Assembly (NCBI GenBank): GCA_030627705.1 | Contig: DAOVTE010000003.1 | Coordinates: 1-39,288, forward strand | Direction: 5' to 3' | DNA from: Bacteroidales bacterium | Lineage (GTDB): Bacteria; Bacteroidota; Bacteroidia; Bacteroidales; JAFGXI01 | DNA length: 39,288 nt | Part shown: positions 17,438 through 27,058 of the stretch, piece by piece | How positions within the stretch are numbered: position 1 is the first letter of the stretch | Layout: every line of letters starts with the position of its first letter | Notes under the pieces: generated by a model | What the model was told of the DNA's origin: nothing | Database searches by the model: none | What the model saw: only the letters and a program-made list of their open reading frames with translations | Position numbers and translations under genes: made by a program

Positions 17438-18238
17438 ATGGAGCTATTTTTTAGGTCATATAATACCGGAAAATCTAAGAATATAATAATTCTTCACGGA
17501 TTATATGGTGCCTCTGATAATTGGGTAGGAATTGCAAAAGGTATAAGCAAAGAGTTTTCTGTTTTTATTCCAGATCACAGAAATCATGGTAACTCACCAC
17601 ATAGTAACGAGTTTTCTTATGATTGTTTAGTAGATGATTTAAATAAATTTATTGAAAATAATAAAATAGAAAACCCAATAATAATTGGACATTCTATGGG
17701 TGGCAAGGTTGCTATGAACTACAATAGTAAACACCCAAACATGATAAATAAACTTATTATTATTGATATTGCACCAAAAAAATATTCATCAAAAGCAAAA
17801 CCTGATTTTCATAAAAAGGTACTAGAAATAATCTCTAAATTAGATTTAAATAATTATAAGAACAGAATTGAATTAAAAGAAGAAATAGAGAAACATGTTA
17901 CAGATAAAAGGCATCTGCATTTAATTCTAAAGAATATTAGGCTTACAGATAGTGGGTTTGAATGGAAAATAAATATAAAAGCAATTTCTACACAACTAAA
18001 TAATATTTTACACGAAACTTTTACAAGCTCTTTATCTAAGAATACCTCTATTGTAGAGACTCTATTTATAAAAGGAGAAAACTCTGATTACATTATAGAA
18101 TCTGACTTTGAAAAAATTAAGAATATTTACCCTAATGTGGAATTTGTGATTATTAAAGATTCTACGCATTGGTTGCATGCAGAGCAGCCCCAAATATTAA
18201 TAAATGAAATAAATGCTTTTATTAATTGTAATCAATAA
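17438..18238 (+). CDS. Alpha/beta hydrolase
   Basis: ILHGLYGASDNW, GHSMGGKVAM nucleophile elbow, and DSTHWLHAEQP. Starts immediately after the pdxJ stop (TAA-ATG). Confidence 0.93.
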   Translation: MELFFRSYNTGKSKNIIILHGLYGASDNWVGIAKGISKEFSVFIPDHRNHGNSPHSNEFSYDCLVDDLNKFIENNKIENPIIIGHSMGGKVAMNYNSKHPNMINKLIIIDIAPKKYSSKAKPDFHKKVLEIISKLDLNNYKNRIELKEEIEKHVTDKRHLHLILKNIRLTDSGFEWKINIKAISTQLNNILHETFTSSLSKNTSIVETLFIKGENSDYIIESDFEKIKNIYPNVEFVIIKDSTHWLHAEQPQILINEINAFINCNQ

Positions 18239-18283
18239 TTTATTATTTTTGAATTTTATTAATAAAACAATTAAACCTAGTTT

Positions 18284-18904
18284 ATGAGCTTTTTAGAATT
18301 TCCATCAAAATTATTAGAAAATGCTGTAAATGAGTTTTCAAAATTACCAGGAATAGGTAAAAAAACAGCATTACGTATGGTTTTGCACCTTTTAAAACAA
18401 GAAACAGAGGATGTAAGTAATTTTGGAAACTCTATAATAAAGCTAAAAAATGAAATAAAATTCTGTAAAAATTGCCATAATATTTCTGATAATGATGTTT
18501 GCGAGATTTGTAATGATATAAAAAGAGATAAATCTATAGTTTGTGTTGTAGAAAATATTAAAGATGTAATGACAATTGAGCAAACAGGACAATATAGAGG
18601 AGTATACCATGTACTTGGTGGAATAATTTCTCCAATGGATGGTGTTGGGCCAAACGATTTAAACATTGTATCGCTAGAAGAAAAAGCTAGTTCGGGTAAA
18701 TTATTTGAAATAATTTTTGCTTTAAGCACAACAATGGAGGGTGATACAACAAATTTTTACATTTACAAAAAGTTAAAGAATACCAAGCTTATTTTTACTA
18801 CAATCGCTAGAGGTATTTCTTTTGGCGACGAATTAGAATATACAGACGAACTTACACTTGGTAGATCGATAATAAACAGAGTTAGCTTTGATGCTGGTGT
18901 ATAA
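18284..18904 (+). CDS. recR: Recombination mediator protein RecR
   Basis: [17 protein letters not shown] HhH motif, zinc finger [16 protein letters not shown], and Toprim [16 protein letters not shown]. Confidence 0.96.
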   Translation: MSFLEFPSKLLENAVNEFSKLPGIGKKTALRMVLHLLKQETEDVSNFGNSIIKLKNEIKFCKNCHNISDNDVCEICNDIKRDKSIVCVVENIKDVMTIEQTGQYRGVYHVLGGIISPMDGVGPNDLNIVSLEEKASSGKLFEIIFALSTTMEGDTTNFYIYKKLKNTKLIFTTIARGISFGDELEYTDELTLGRSIINRVSFDAGV

Positions 18905-18955
18905 TAGTTTATTATGATAGATTTAATTATTTTTAATAAACAACAAATAAATACA

Positions 18956-18963
18956 TATATTTG
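18956..18963 (+). promoter_or_regulatory. -7 element TATATTTG immediately upstream of the GT2 start codon
   Basis: TAnnTTTG ends 5 bp before the ATG at 18969. Confidence 0.45.
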
Positions 18964-18968
18964 CATTA

Positions 18969-19718
18969 ATGCTTAATAACAAAAAAATAATAGTAGTTCT
19001 ACCCGCATATAATGCAGCAGAAACCCTAGAGCAAACATATAACGAAATACCTTTCTATTTAGTTGATGAAGTTATTCTTGTTGATGATGCGAGTAATGAC
19101 AAAACAGTAAAAATAGGTATAGACTTAGGAATAAAACACATTATTAAACACGAAAAAAATAAGGGTTATGGTGGAAATCAGAAATCTTGCTATAACAAAG
19201 CATTAAGTCTAGGTGCGGATATCGTTGTAATGTTGCATCCAGATTACCAATATACACCTAAATTAATACCATCTATGGTGCATATAATTTCGCAAGATGT
19301 GTATCAAGTGGTACTAGGTTCTAGGATACTTGGTGGTGGTGCATTAAGGGGAGGAATGCCATATTATAAATATGTATCTAATAGATTTTTAACTTTGTTC
19401 CAGAATATATTAATAGGGCAGAAACTATCTGAATATCATACAGGTTACAGGGTGTTTTCTAAGGAAGTACTTAAAGCTATTAATTACAATGAAAATTCTA
19501 ATGATTTTGTTTTTGATAACCAAATGCTTTCGCAAATATTTTATGCAGGTTTCGAAATTGCAGAAATAACTTGTCCTACAAAATATTTTACCGGCGCATC
19601 ATCAATAAACTTTAAAAGAAGCTCTATTTATGGCTTAGGTGTAGTGCGTACAAGCATACAACACTTCTTGCAAAAGAAAGGAATTGCTAAGTTTAAGATT
19701 TATGAAAAAGTTAAGTGA
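18969..19718 (+). CDS. Glycosyltransferase family 2
   Basis: KIIVVLPAYNAAETLEQTYNEIP...EVILVDDASNDKT, MLHPDYQYTPKLI, and HTGYRVFSKEVL. Confidence 0.94.
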   Translation: MLNNKKIIVVLPAYNAAETLEQTYNEIPFYLVDEVILVDDASNDKTVKIGIDLGIKHIIKHEKNKGYGGNQKSCYNKALSLGADIVVMLHPDYQYTPKLIPSMVHIISQDVYQVVLGSRILGGGALRGGMPYYKYVSNRFLTLFQNILIGQKLSEYHTGYRVFSKEVLKAINYNENSNDFVFDNQMLSQIFYAGFEIAEITCPTKYFTGASSINFKRSSIYGLGVVRTSIQHFLQKKGIAKFKIYEKVK

Positions 19719-19772
19719 GTTTGTTAAACCTTTTACATATAAACGTTAGTGGCAATCAGTAATAATAAACAT

Positions 19773-20414
19773 ATGAGAAAGATTAATAAAATAATTATAT
19801 TTTGTGTTTTTATAATAATTACATTTTTTGTAGAATCATGCCTTTTAAATGAAGAAAAGTCAATCTTACATGATAAAAAAGATAATGATTATACTAACAT
19901 TGTTGTCATTAACGATAGTATTATTCTATTAAATAAAAAGGAGTGTAAAATTACAGAATTGAATTCTAGATTAAATAAAATAAGAAAGAAAAGTTTACAA
20001 AATAAAAATGTAAAAATATTATCTGATTCTAATGTAAAGATGCACACAATTAAGAAAATTGAAAGTATTCTTGCTTATAATACAGTGAAATCAATAATCT
20101 ACGTACAGGATGAAGATTCTGTTAGCTTACACCTTAATACTTCTTATTTCAATAAAATTATTTTGATGTTAGAAAAAAATGGTAATTTAATCTTAGAAAG
20201 GTCAGAAGTTAAAAATGAACAAGAGTTTGTTGATTCTCTTAAATTATTTATTGAGAGTAGTGAAAACCCAGTTATCGTGTTGACTGCTTTAGAAGGCACA
20301 AATTACCAGCTTTACTTAGAAGAGAAAGAAAGAATTCAAAAAATTATCAATCAATTTGACCTAAAAATTAAACTAAGTGAAGAAGCCAATGATTTTTATA
20401 AAATAGAAAAGTAA
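19773..20414 (+). CDS. Lipoprotein with two ExbD/TolR-periplasmic-like segments (hypothetical)
   Basis: ATG at 19773 gives MRKINKIIIFCVFIIITFFVESC (lipobox). TNIVVINDSIILLNKKECKITELNSRLNKI...KNVKILSDSNVKMHTIKKIESIL follows the ExbD strand-hairpin-helix-strand-helix pattern. Confidence 0.6.
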   Translation: MRKINKIIIFCVFIIITFFVESCLLNEEKSILHDKKDNDYTNIVVINDSIILLNKKECKITELNSRLNKIRKKSLQNKNVKILSDSNVKMHTIKKIESILAYNTVKSIIYVQDEDSVSLHLNTSYFNKIILMLEKNGNLILERSEVKNEQEFVDSLKLFIESSENPVIVLTALEGTNYQLYLEEKERIQKIINQFDLKIKLSEEANDFYKIEK

Positions 20415-20469
20415 ATAGTTGTAAATAAAACGCGTAATAAATTTCTTAATTATATGGTATTTAATATAA

Positions 20470-21429
20470 ATGAAACAAAGCTGTCCATACTGTAAATCAA
20501 ACAATTATAAGGAACAATATAAAACCTTCGATATTTTTAGTAATAACTACGAAATTGCAAAATGTAATGATTGTAATGCGTATTTTTTAACACCAAATCC
20601 AACATCAGAATTACTTGCGCAAGCTTACGATGAAACATATTATGGAGGTTCCAAAGACGAAGAAAAATTCGAAGGTTTTATAGAAAAAGGCTTAAATTAC
20701 TTTAGAAAGAAAAGAGCTAAAAGAATTGCTGAATATGCAAATAAAAAAGGTAAGGTTCTAGACATTGGTTGTGGTAACGGACAATTTTTGGAGCAAGTTT
20801 CAAGTTTTAGAGATATAGAGATTTTTGGAACAGAAATGCAGGGGATTTCTGTTCAAAGAGCCTCTAAGGTTAAATATATAAATCTTAAAATAGGGGAGTT
20901 GTCTTCAAGTGATTATCAAGAAAATACATTTAATGTAATTACTCTTTTTCACGTATTCGAGCATTTAATACATCCGAAAGATTATTTAGATATAATTGAT
21001 AATATTATAAAAGAAGATGGTTATTTAATTGTGTCGTTCCCAAATATTGATAGTTGGCAAGCTAAGTTTTTTAAAGGAAAATGGCTTCATTTAGATCCTC
21101 CTAGACATTTGCACTTTTTTATACCAACAGATTTTAAAAAAATATTAAAATATAGAGGTTACGAATTAATAGAAGAAAACTATTTCTCAATTGAGCAAAA
21201 TCCATACGGAGCAATACAATCGTGGTTTAATCTGTTTCACAAAAAAAGAGAATTACTTTTCGAATATTTAAAAGGAAACGAAGAATACACAAAAGGCACT
21301 AATTCGATGATTTTAAAAATTGAGAGACTTTTATTTGTTGTGCTTACACCTTTGTTTATTATAGTAGATGCAGTAGCATCAGTGTTCAAAAAAGGAGCTA
21401 CAGTAGAATTTGTTTTTAGGAAGAAATAA
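20470..21429 (+). CDS. Class I SAM-dependent methyltransferase with N-terminal zinc-ribbon-like motif
   Basis: CPYCKSN...CNDCNAYFL; GKVLDIGCGNGQFLEQV; FHVFEHLIHPKDYL. Confidence 0.93.
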   Translation: MKQSCPYCKSNNYKEQYKTFDIFSNNYEIAKCNDCNAYFLTPNPTSELLAQAYDETYYGGSKDEEKFEGFIEKGLNYFRKKRAKRIAEYANKKGKVLDIGCGNGQFLEQVSSFRDIEIFGTEMQGISVQRASKVKYINLKIGELSSSDYQENTFNVITLFHVFEHLIHPKDYLDIIDNIIKEDGYLIVSFPNIDSWQAKFFKGKWLHLDPPRHLHFFIPTDFKKILKYRGYELIEENYFSIEQNPYGAIQSWFNLFHKKRELLFEYLKGNEEYTKGTNSMILKIERLLFVVLTPLFIIVDAVASVFKKGATVEFVFRKK

Positions 21430-21430
21430 A

Positions 21431-21456
21431 AAGGCCATTTCTAAAGAAACAGCCTT
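21431..21456. terminator. Weak terminator between convergent genes
   Basis: AAGGCCATTTCT/AGAAACAGCCTT imperfect hairpin with a 2x2 internal mismatch. Confidence 0.4.
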
Positions 21457-21466
21457 CTTCAATAAC

Positions 21467-21931
21467 CTATAAATTATAAATTAAATCTTCGTGATTTGTG
21501 TTTTTTTCGCAATAATGACATTTTAAAGAAACATTATCTTTATCAATAACTGTAAATTTAGTTCTTACTTTCTCGTTGTTTGTAATACATTTTGGATTTA
21601 CACATTTTACAATTCCTGTAATTGTATCAGGAACTTCCACTTCTCGTTTTTCTACTACTTTAAAATCTTTTATACGATTTAACTTTGCGTGTGGAGAAAC
21701 TAGTGCAATTTTATTTATATCTTCGTCTTTAAAAAACACTTCTGATATTTTAATAATTGCTTTTTTGCCTAGTTTATTGCTTCCTAAATTTGTTCCAAAA
21801 GTAATTTGTGTTTCAATCTTATCTAATTTAAGAATAGAAATTACATTAAATAAGTCTTTTGCAGATATATGATCTATTACAGTACCATTGCGTAAAGCAG
21901 ATACTTTTTTTACTTGATTTTCTGTACTCAT
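21467..21931 (-). CDS. pyrI: Aspartate carbamoyltransferase regulatory subunit
   Basis: VSALRNGTVIDHI; zinc site CVNPKCITN...CHYC. The ORF-track start at 21955 is TTG; ATG (MSTENQ) at 21931 preferred. Confidence 0.95.
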   Translation of the reverse strand: MSTENQVKKVSALRNGTVIDHISAKDLFNVISILKLDKIETQITFGTNLGSNKLGKKAIIKISEVFFKDEDINKIALVSPHAKLNRIKDFKVVEKREVEVPDTITGIVKCVNPKCITNNEKVRTKFTVIDKDNVSLKCHYCEKNTNHEDLIYNL

Positions 21932-21969
21932 AATTTTATTTTTTATAAAATTCAAAAAATTATAATTAA

Positions 21970-22878
21970 TTATTTAAGTCCTAAAATTGATGTAATAATT
22001 GCTTGTCTAGTAAACACACCATTAAGAGCTTGGGTAAAATAGTATGCTTTTTCGTTATCATCAACTTCGTCGTCTATTTCGTTTACACGTGGCAGAGGAT
22101 GCAAAATTCTAAGATTATCTTTCGTGCCTTCTAGCATATGATTTTTTAAAATATACGAATTTTTAACTTTTTCGTATTCAATAGGATCGGCGAAACGTTC
22201 ACGCTGAACTCTAGTCATATACATTATATCGCCTTCGCTAATATAATCTGTAAAATCGTCGTGTTCGTAATATTTAATTCCTTTAGAATCTAGATAAATT
22301 TTATATTCATCAGGAATTCTTAAAGTTTTAGGCGAAATAAAATTAAAAGTTGGATTAAACATAGACATTGCCATTAGTAGCGAGTGTACTGTTCTTCCAT
22401 ACTTTAAATCACCAACCAAGAAAATATTTAGGTTTTCTAGAGTACCCTGTGTTTTTTTAATTGAATATAAATCTAATAATGTTTGTGTAGGATGCTGATT
22501 TGCACCATCGCCTGCATTTACAACGGGAACACCAGAAACTTCGCTTGCATAGCGTGCACTTCCCTCTATTGGATGACGCATAACAATTAAATCGCTGTAA
22601 TTTGCAACAGTAAGTATTGTGTCCTTTAAACTTTCTCCTTTTTTTACGCTAGACGAAGCTGCGTCGGTAAATCCAATAATTCTACCACCTAATTTATTTA
22701 CTGCACTTTCGAAACTTAATCGAGTACGAGTAGAAGGCTCAAAAAATAGGGTAGAGATAACTTTACCTTTTAGGATGTCGCTTACAGGATTTTTCTCAAA
22801 TTCCTCTGCTAGGTCAATTATCTTAAGATAATCTTCTTTAGAGTAATCGTCTATTGAAACTAAACTTTTGTTTTTCAT
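21970..22878 (-). CDS. pyrB: Aspartate carbamoyltransferase catalytic subunit
   Basis: [47 protein letters not shown], and [10 protein letters not shown]. Confidence 0.97.
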   Translation of the reverse strand: MKNKSLVSIDDYSKEDYLKIIDLAEEFEKNPVSDILKGKVISTLFFEPSTRTRLSFESAVNKLGGRIIGFTDAASSSVKKGESLKDTILTVANYSDLIVMRHPIEGSARYASEVSGVPVVNAGDGANQHPTQTLLDLYSIKKTQGTLENLNIFLVGDLKYGRTVHSLLMAMSMFNPTFNFISPKTLRIPDEYKIYLDSKGIKYYEHDDFTDYISEGDIMYMTRVQRERFADPIEYEKVKNSYILKNHMLEGTKDNLRILHPLPRVNEIDDEVDDNEKAYYFTQALNGVFTRQAIITSILGLK

Positions 22879-22888
22879 TTGGTTAAAT

Positions 22889-23494
22889 TTAATAAGATGT
22901 TATAAATTTGATTTCAAGATTTAAGATTTTATTTAATTTTTCTAATAATATTACACTTTTGCTTTGTTGTGTATTTATTTTTAATAAACATTTGTCTTCG
23001 TATGTATTTTCTGTAATATTCGCACTTTCGTCTTTAATTATTCGCATTACCTGATTTGTAAGTTCGTAATTAAATCTTAGCTCGTAAAAATTATTTACTG
23101 TTTTTTCTAATATTTCATTCTTTGTAATTGCTTCAGTAGCAGCCGTTCTGTATGCATTTATTAATCCAGGAACTCCGAGTTTAGTTCCTCCAAAATATCT
23201 AATCACTACAATTAATACATTTGTAAGTTCGAACGATTGTATTTGTCCGTAAATAGGTTTTCCTGCTGTGCTAGATGGTTCGCCATCGTCGTTTACTCTG
23301 TACCTTTTTAAATCAGCACCTAGTCGCCAAGCATAGCAATGATGACGTGCATCGTAGTATTCTTTGCGTAAATTTTGTAAAACACTTTTGATTTCCTCCT
23401 CGTTAGAAACAGGAAACATTAGGGAAATAAACTTACTACCACGGTCTTTATATAGACCTTCTGAATTATTCTTTATGGTTTTGTAAGTATCCAT
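22889..23494 (-). CDS. YigZ/IMPACT family protein
   Basis: [23 protein letters not shown], and [15 protein letters not shown]. Confidence 0.94.
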   Translation of the reverse strand: MDTYKTIKNNSEGLYKDRGSKFISLMFPVSNEEEIKSVLQNLRKEYYDARHHCYAWRLGADLKRYRVNDDGEPSSTAGKPIYGQIQSFELTNVLIVVIRYFGGTKLGVPGLINAYRTAATEAITKNEILEKTVNNFYELRFNYELTNQVMRIIKDESANITENTYEDKCLLKINTQQSKSVILLEKLNKILNLEIKFITSY

Positions 23495-23503
23495 TTTTCT
23501 TTA

Positions 23504-23543
23504 GTTATAAAGTTTGTAAAGTTAAAAAGTTTAAAGGTTGCAG
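23504..23543. repeat. Degenerate AAAGTT-type short tandem repeat
   Basis: GTTATAAAGTTTGTAAAGTTAAAAAGTTTAAAGGTTGCAGG: spaced AAAGTT/AAGTTT units. Confidence 0.45.
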
Positions 23544-23640
23544 GATACAAGTCATAGGTTTGTACATTTTACTCAACGAATCTAGTATTTTTTCTTCACT
23601 CATTTTTTTCTTTATTAACTTTTAAAATTGCTACAATTAT

Positions 23641-24510
23641 TTACGAATTACTCAATAAATATATTGCTGCTATAGACAATATTATTCCAATCCAGTTTAA
23701 CGTACTAAGCTTTTCTTTAAAGAATGCTAATCCTAATATTATTGATAAACCAACTATACCAATATTATTAATTCCAAATATTGCAGAACTATCTAAAATA
23801 TTTGTGTTTAGTGCATTTATTAAAAAATATATTGACCCAAAATTTACAATACCTAGAATAAAACCTGATAATAATACTTTTGGTTTAGCGTATGCTTTAA
23901 GAACTCCTTTTTTAAAGAACGAGATAATTACACCAGTAATAAATGATATTGTAAATAGTGTTGATGTAAATATTGCTGTATCATTTTCTTCTATGTAATT
24001 ATTTTGTGCAATCTTTATTAAGATATCTATAAACCCCATTCCTACAAACAGTACTATTGGTAAATAAATTTGTTGTGGGTTTATTTTTGTTCCGTTACTT
24101 TTCTTAAACACAGTTAAAATTATTGCTGCTAAAGCAATTATTACTCCTGCTACTTTATATGTAGTTAAGTTTTCGGAAAAATATAGTATTGAAAACACTA
24201 TTGGGAAAATAACCGACATTTTAGATGCTACAGAAGTTATTCCTATTCCTATAACTTGTGCCGATTTTCCTATTACAAAAAACATTAGAATAAATAATAT
24301 TCCTATGATTACGGCAGGTAAATACCACGAACTTAACGATTGAGTGTAGTTTTCTAATGTAAAGCTTGTGTTTACGATAAAACCTAATATTGCTGCAATT
24401 AAATAATTAAGAACTATTACATTAAATGTTTCTATTTTAAATTTATCAAGTAATTTAAAGATTACAAATAATGATGTAGAAGATAATATGCTTAGAAATA
24501 TATATATCAT
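23641..24510 (-). CDS. DMT superfamily (EamA) transporter
   Basis: About 10 hydrophobic segments in two halves; terminal motif GLAFFKEKLSTLNWIGIILSIAAIYLL. Confidence 0.9.
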   Translation of the reverse strand: MIYIFLSILSSTSLFVIFKLLDKFKIETFNVIVLNYLIAAILGFIVNTSFTLENYTQSLSSWYLPAVIIGILFILMFFVIGKSAQVIGIGITSVASKMSVIFPIVFSILYFSENLTTYKVAGVIIALAAIILTVFKKSNGTKINPQQIYLPIVLFVGMGFIDILIKIAQNNYIEENDTAIFTSTLFTISFITGVIISFFKKGVLKAYAKPKVLLSGFILGIVNFGSIYFLINALNTNILDSSAIFGINNIGIVGLSIILGLAFFKEKLSTLNWIGIILSIAAIYLLSNS

Positions 24511-24533
24511 TTGTGATTTAATAGTTTGAAAAA

Positions 24534-24562
24534 AAGCAGGTTTTAAAATATAAAACCTGCTT
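24534..24562 (-). terminator. Intrinsic terminator downstream of dnaA
   Basis: AAGCAGGTTTTA...TAAAACCTGCTT with a minus-strand T-tract (plus-strand A run at 24529-24535). Confidence 0.8.
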
Positions 24563-24589
24563 AATATCTATGAAAATGTAAAACATAAT

Positions 24590-26014
24590 TTACATTTTTA
24601 ATTTTTTATCTATATCGCTAATATATGTTTTAAATCCCTTATCAGTATCAATTAAATTGTTAACTGTTTTACAAGCATGAAGAACAGTTGCATGATCTTT
24701 TCCGCCAATTTGTGAACCAATTGTGGCTAAAGATGATTTAGTTAAGCTTTTTGCAAAGAACATTGCGATTTGTCTAGCCTGTACTATTTCTCGTTTTCTG
24801 GTTTTTGACCTTAGTAATTCTACTGGCATACTAAAGTAGTCACAAACAATTTTTTGTATATAATCTATAGATATTTCTCGTTTAGTGCTTTTCACAAGCT
24901 TATCTATCATTTGTTTTGCTAAATCTAGAGTAATATCCTTTTTGTTAAGTGTAGCTTGAGCTAGTAATGAAATTAATGCGCCCTCTAGTTCTCTTACATT
25001 TGTTGTAATGTGTGATGCAATATACTCTATAACTTCGTTAGAAATTTCTATTCCATCTTTATAAATTTTATGTTTTAGAATATTAATTCTAGTTTCATAA
25101 TCTGGTACTTGTAGGTCTGCCGATAATCCCCATTTAAATCTAGATAAAAGTCTTTGTTCTAAGCCCTGAAGTTCTACAGGAGCTTTGTCGGATGTTAAGA
25201 CTAACTGTTTTCCAGATTGGTGTAAATGATTAAAAATATGAAAGAATACATTTTGTGAACCTTCTTTACCAGCAAAATCTTGAACATCATCAATAATAAG
25301 AACATCAATCATCTGATAGAAATGAATAAAATCGTTAGTTTCATTTGCTCTTACAGCCTCTGTATATTGTAAAATAAATTTACTTGATGTTACAAAAAGA
25401 ACAATCTTTTCTGGATATTGATTCTTAATTTCAATACCTATTGCTTGAGCTAGATGTGTTTTTCCTAAACCATTTCCGGAATATAAGAATAATGGATTAA
25501 ATGCGGTGCCACCAGGTTTACCTGCAATTGCATAACCAGCAGAACGAGCTAGTCTATTACATTCACCTTCAATATAATTTTCAAAAGAAAATTCAGAATT
25601 AAGTTGTGGGTCTATATGCATTTTCTTAATACCCGGAATTACAAAAGGGTTACGTGGCGTATCTTTAGATATTGGAATATTTACAGCCTTATTTCTTAAT
25701 GAGGATTTGTTTTTTGTAGGCATTTTTACAGTATAAGGCTTCGAATTTGAAACATCTGCGTTTTTCATTATTACCTCATACTCTAATTTAACCTCTTTAC
25801 CGATAATTCTCCTTAAACTAGTTTTTAGAATGTCTATATAATGTTCTTCTAAGTATTCATAGAAAAATTGACTAGGAACTTGAATAATTAAAATACTATC
25901 TGAATATTTTTTAGGAACTATTGGTTCGAACCATGTTCTAAAGCTAATAGAAGGTATATTATCTTTAATTATTCGTAAGCACTTTTCCCAAATGTCTTGA
26001 TGATTATTAATCAT
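24590..26014 (-). CDS. dnaA: Chromosomal replication initiator protein DnaA
   Basis: LYSGNGLGKTHLAQAIG Walker A, VLIIDDVQ Walker B, and the C-terminal box-binding region GSQIGGKDHATVLHACKTV. Confidence 0.97.
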   Translation of the reverse strand: MINNHQDIWEKCLRIIKDNIPSISFRTWFEPIVPKKYSDSILIIQVPSQFFYEYLEEHYIDILKTSLRRIIGKEVKLEYEVIMKNADVSNSKPYTVKMPTKNKSSLRNKAVNIPISKDTPRNPFVIPGIKKMHIDPQLNSEFSFENYIEGECNRLARSAGYAIAGKPGGTAFNPLFLYSGNGLGKTHLAQAIGIEIKNQYPEKIVLFVTSSKFILQYTEAVRANETNDFIHFYQMIDVLIIDDVQDFAGKEGSQNVFFHIFNHLHQSGKQLVLTSDKAPVELQGLEQRLLSRFKWGLSADLQVPDYETRINILKHKIYKDGIEISNEVIEYIASHITTNVRELEGALISLLAQATLNKKDITLDLAKQMIDKLVKSTKREISIDYIQKIVCDYFSMPVELLRSKTRKREIVQARQIAMFFAKSLTKSSLATIGSQIGGKDHATVLHACKTVNNLIDTDKGFKTYISDIDKKLKM

Positions 26015-26218
26015 TTGATTATCAGATGTTTAAAATTTTGTTAATGTCCAGTTTTATAATGAACGAAGATTGTGAAAAAAAAGATACTAAAAAAATAAAA
26101 TAGGTATTGTTTTTTATTTATTTTTTATTTAACTTGTAAAATCTCACATCACGCTTAATGCGTTTGCTTTCAATAACTTACAATTTCAGTAATTTTTAAA
26201 ACAATGCTGTATTCTATG

Positions 26219-27028
26219 TTATAAATTAAGGATATTTGCTACAATTTCAGCAATATCTAAAACTTTAATTTCTTTTTCTTTTTCTTTAATTTTTATTCCA
26301 TCAGTAAACATTGTCATACAAAATGGGCACGATGTTGCTATTAAATCTGCACCTGTTTCTAATGCCTGCTCTGTTCTAAGCTCGTATATTTCTTTATCGC
26401 CAGGTTCTGTTTCTTTAAACATTTGGGCTCCACCAGCACCACAACATAATGCAAAACTTTTGGTTTTTTCCATCTCTACAAAATCTCCATTTATTTTATT
26501 TAGGATATTTCTAGACGATTTATATTCGTTATTTCCTCTACCTAAATAGCAAGGATCATGGTATGTTACTTTATTAAATAATGATGTCTTATCAGAAATA
26601 TTAAGCTTCCCATTTTTTATTAAATTGTCAATAAACTGTGTATGATGAACAATATTATATTTACCGCCAAGCTCTGGATATTCATTTCTTATTGTATTAA
26701 AATCGTGAGGGTCGCAAGTAACAATATTTTTAATATTGTATGCATTCATTATTTCTATATTCTGCATTGCTTGCATCTGAAATAAGAATTCGTTGCCTGC
26801 TCGTTTTGCAGAATCACCAGAATCGGTTTCCTCTTCTCCCAAAACAGCATAACTTACTTTTGCATATTCTAGAATTTTAACAAATTCTCTTGATATTTTT
26901 TTTGCTCTATCATCGAAACTACCTGCACTACCAACCCAAAATAAGTATTCTGGTTTTTTGCCTTCTGTAGCTAAAGATGCCATTGTAGGAACGGTAATTT
27001 GTCTTTTATTTAGGTTCTCATCTGCCAT
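26219..27028 (-). CDS. (Fe-S)-binding protein with C-terminal CCG domain (HdrB-like)
   Basis: VTYHDPCYLGRGN...ALCCGAGGAQMF...ATSCPFC. Confidence 0.9.
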   Translation of the reverse strand: MADENLNKRQITVPTMASLATEGKKPEYLFWVGSAGSFDDRAKKISREFVKILEYAKVSYAVLGEEETDSGDSAKRAGNEFLFQMQAMQNIEIMNAYNIKNIVTCDPHDFNTIRNEYPELGGKYNIVHHTQFIDNLIKNGKLNISDKTSLFNKVTYHDPCYLGRGNNEYKSSRNILNKINGDFVEMEKTKSFALCCGAGGAQMFKETEPGDKEIYELRTEQALETGADLIATSCPFCMTMFTDGIKIKEKEKEIKVLDIAEIVANILNL

Positions 27029-27058
27029 AAATGTATGTTCAAAAAAAAATAATTATTC

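Noticed and set aside
18277-18729. Minus-strand 150-aa ORF antisense to recR
   Set aside because: recR motifs on the other strand are unambiguous.
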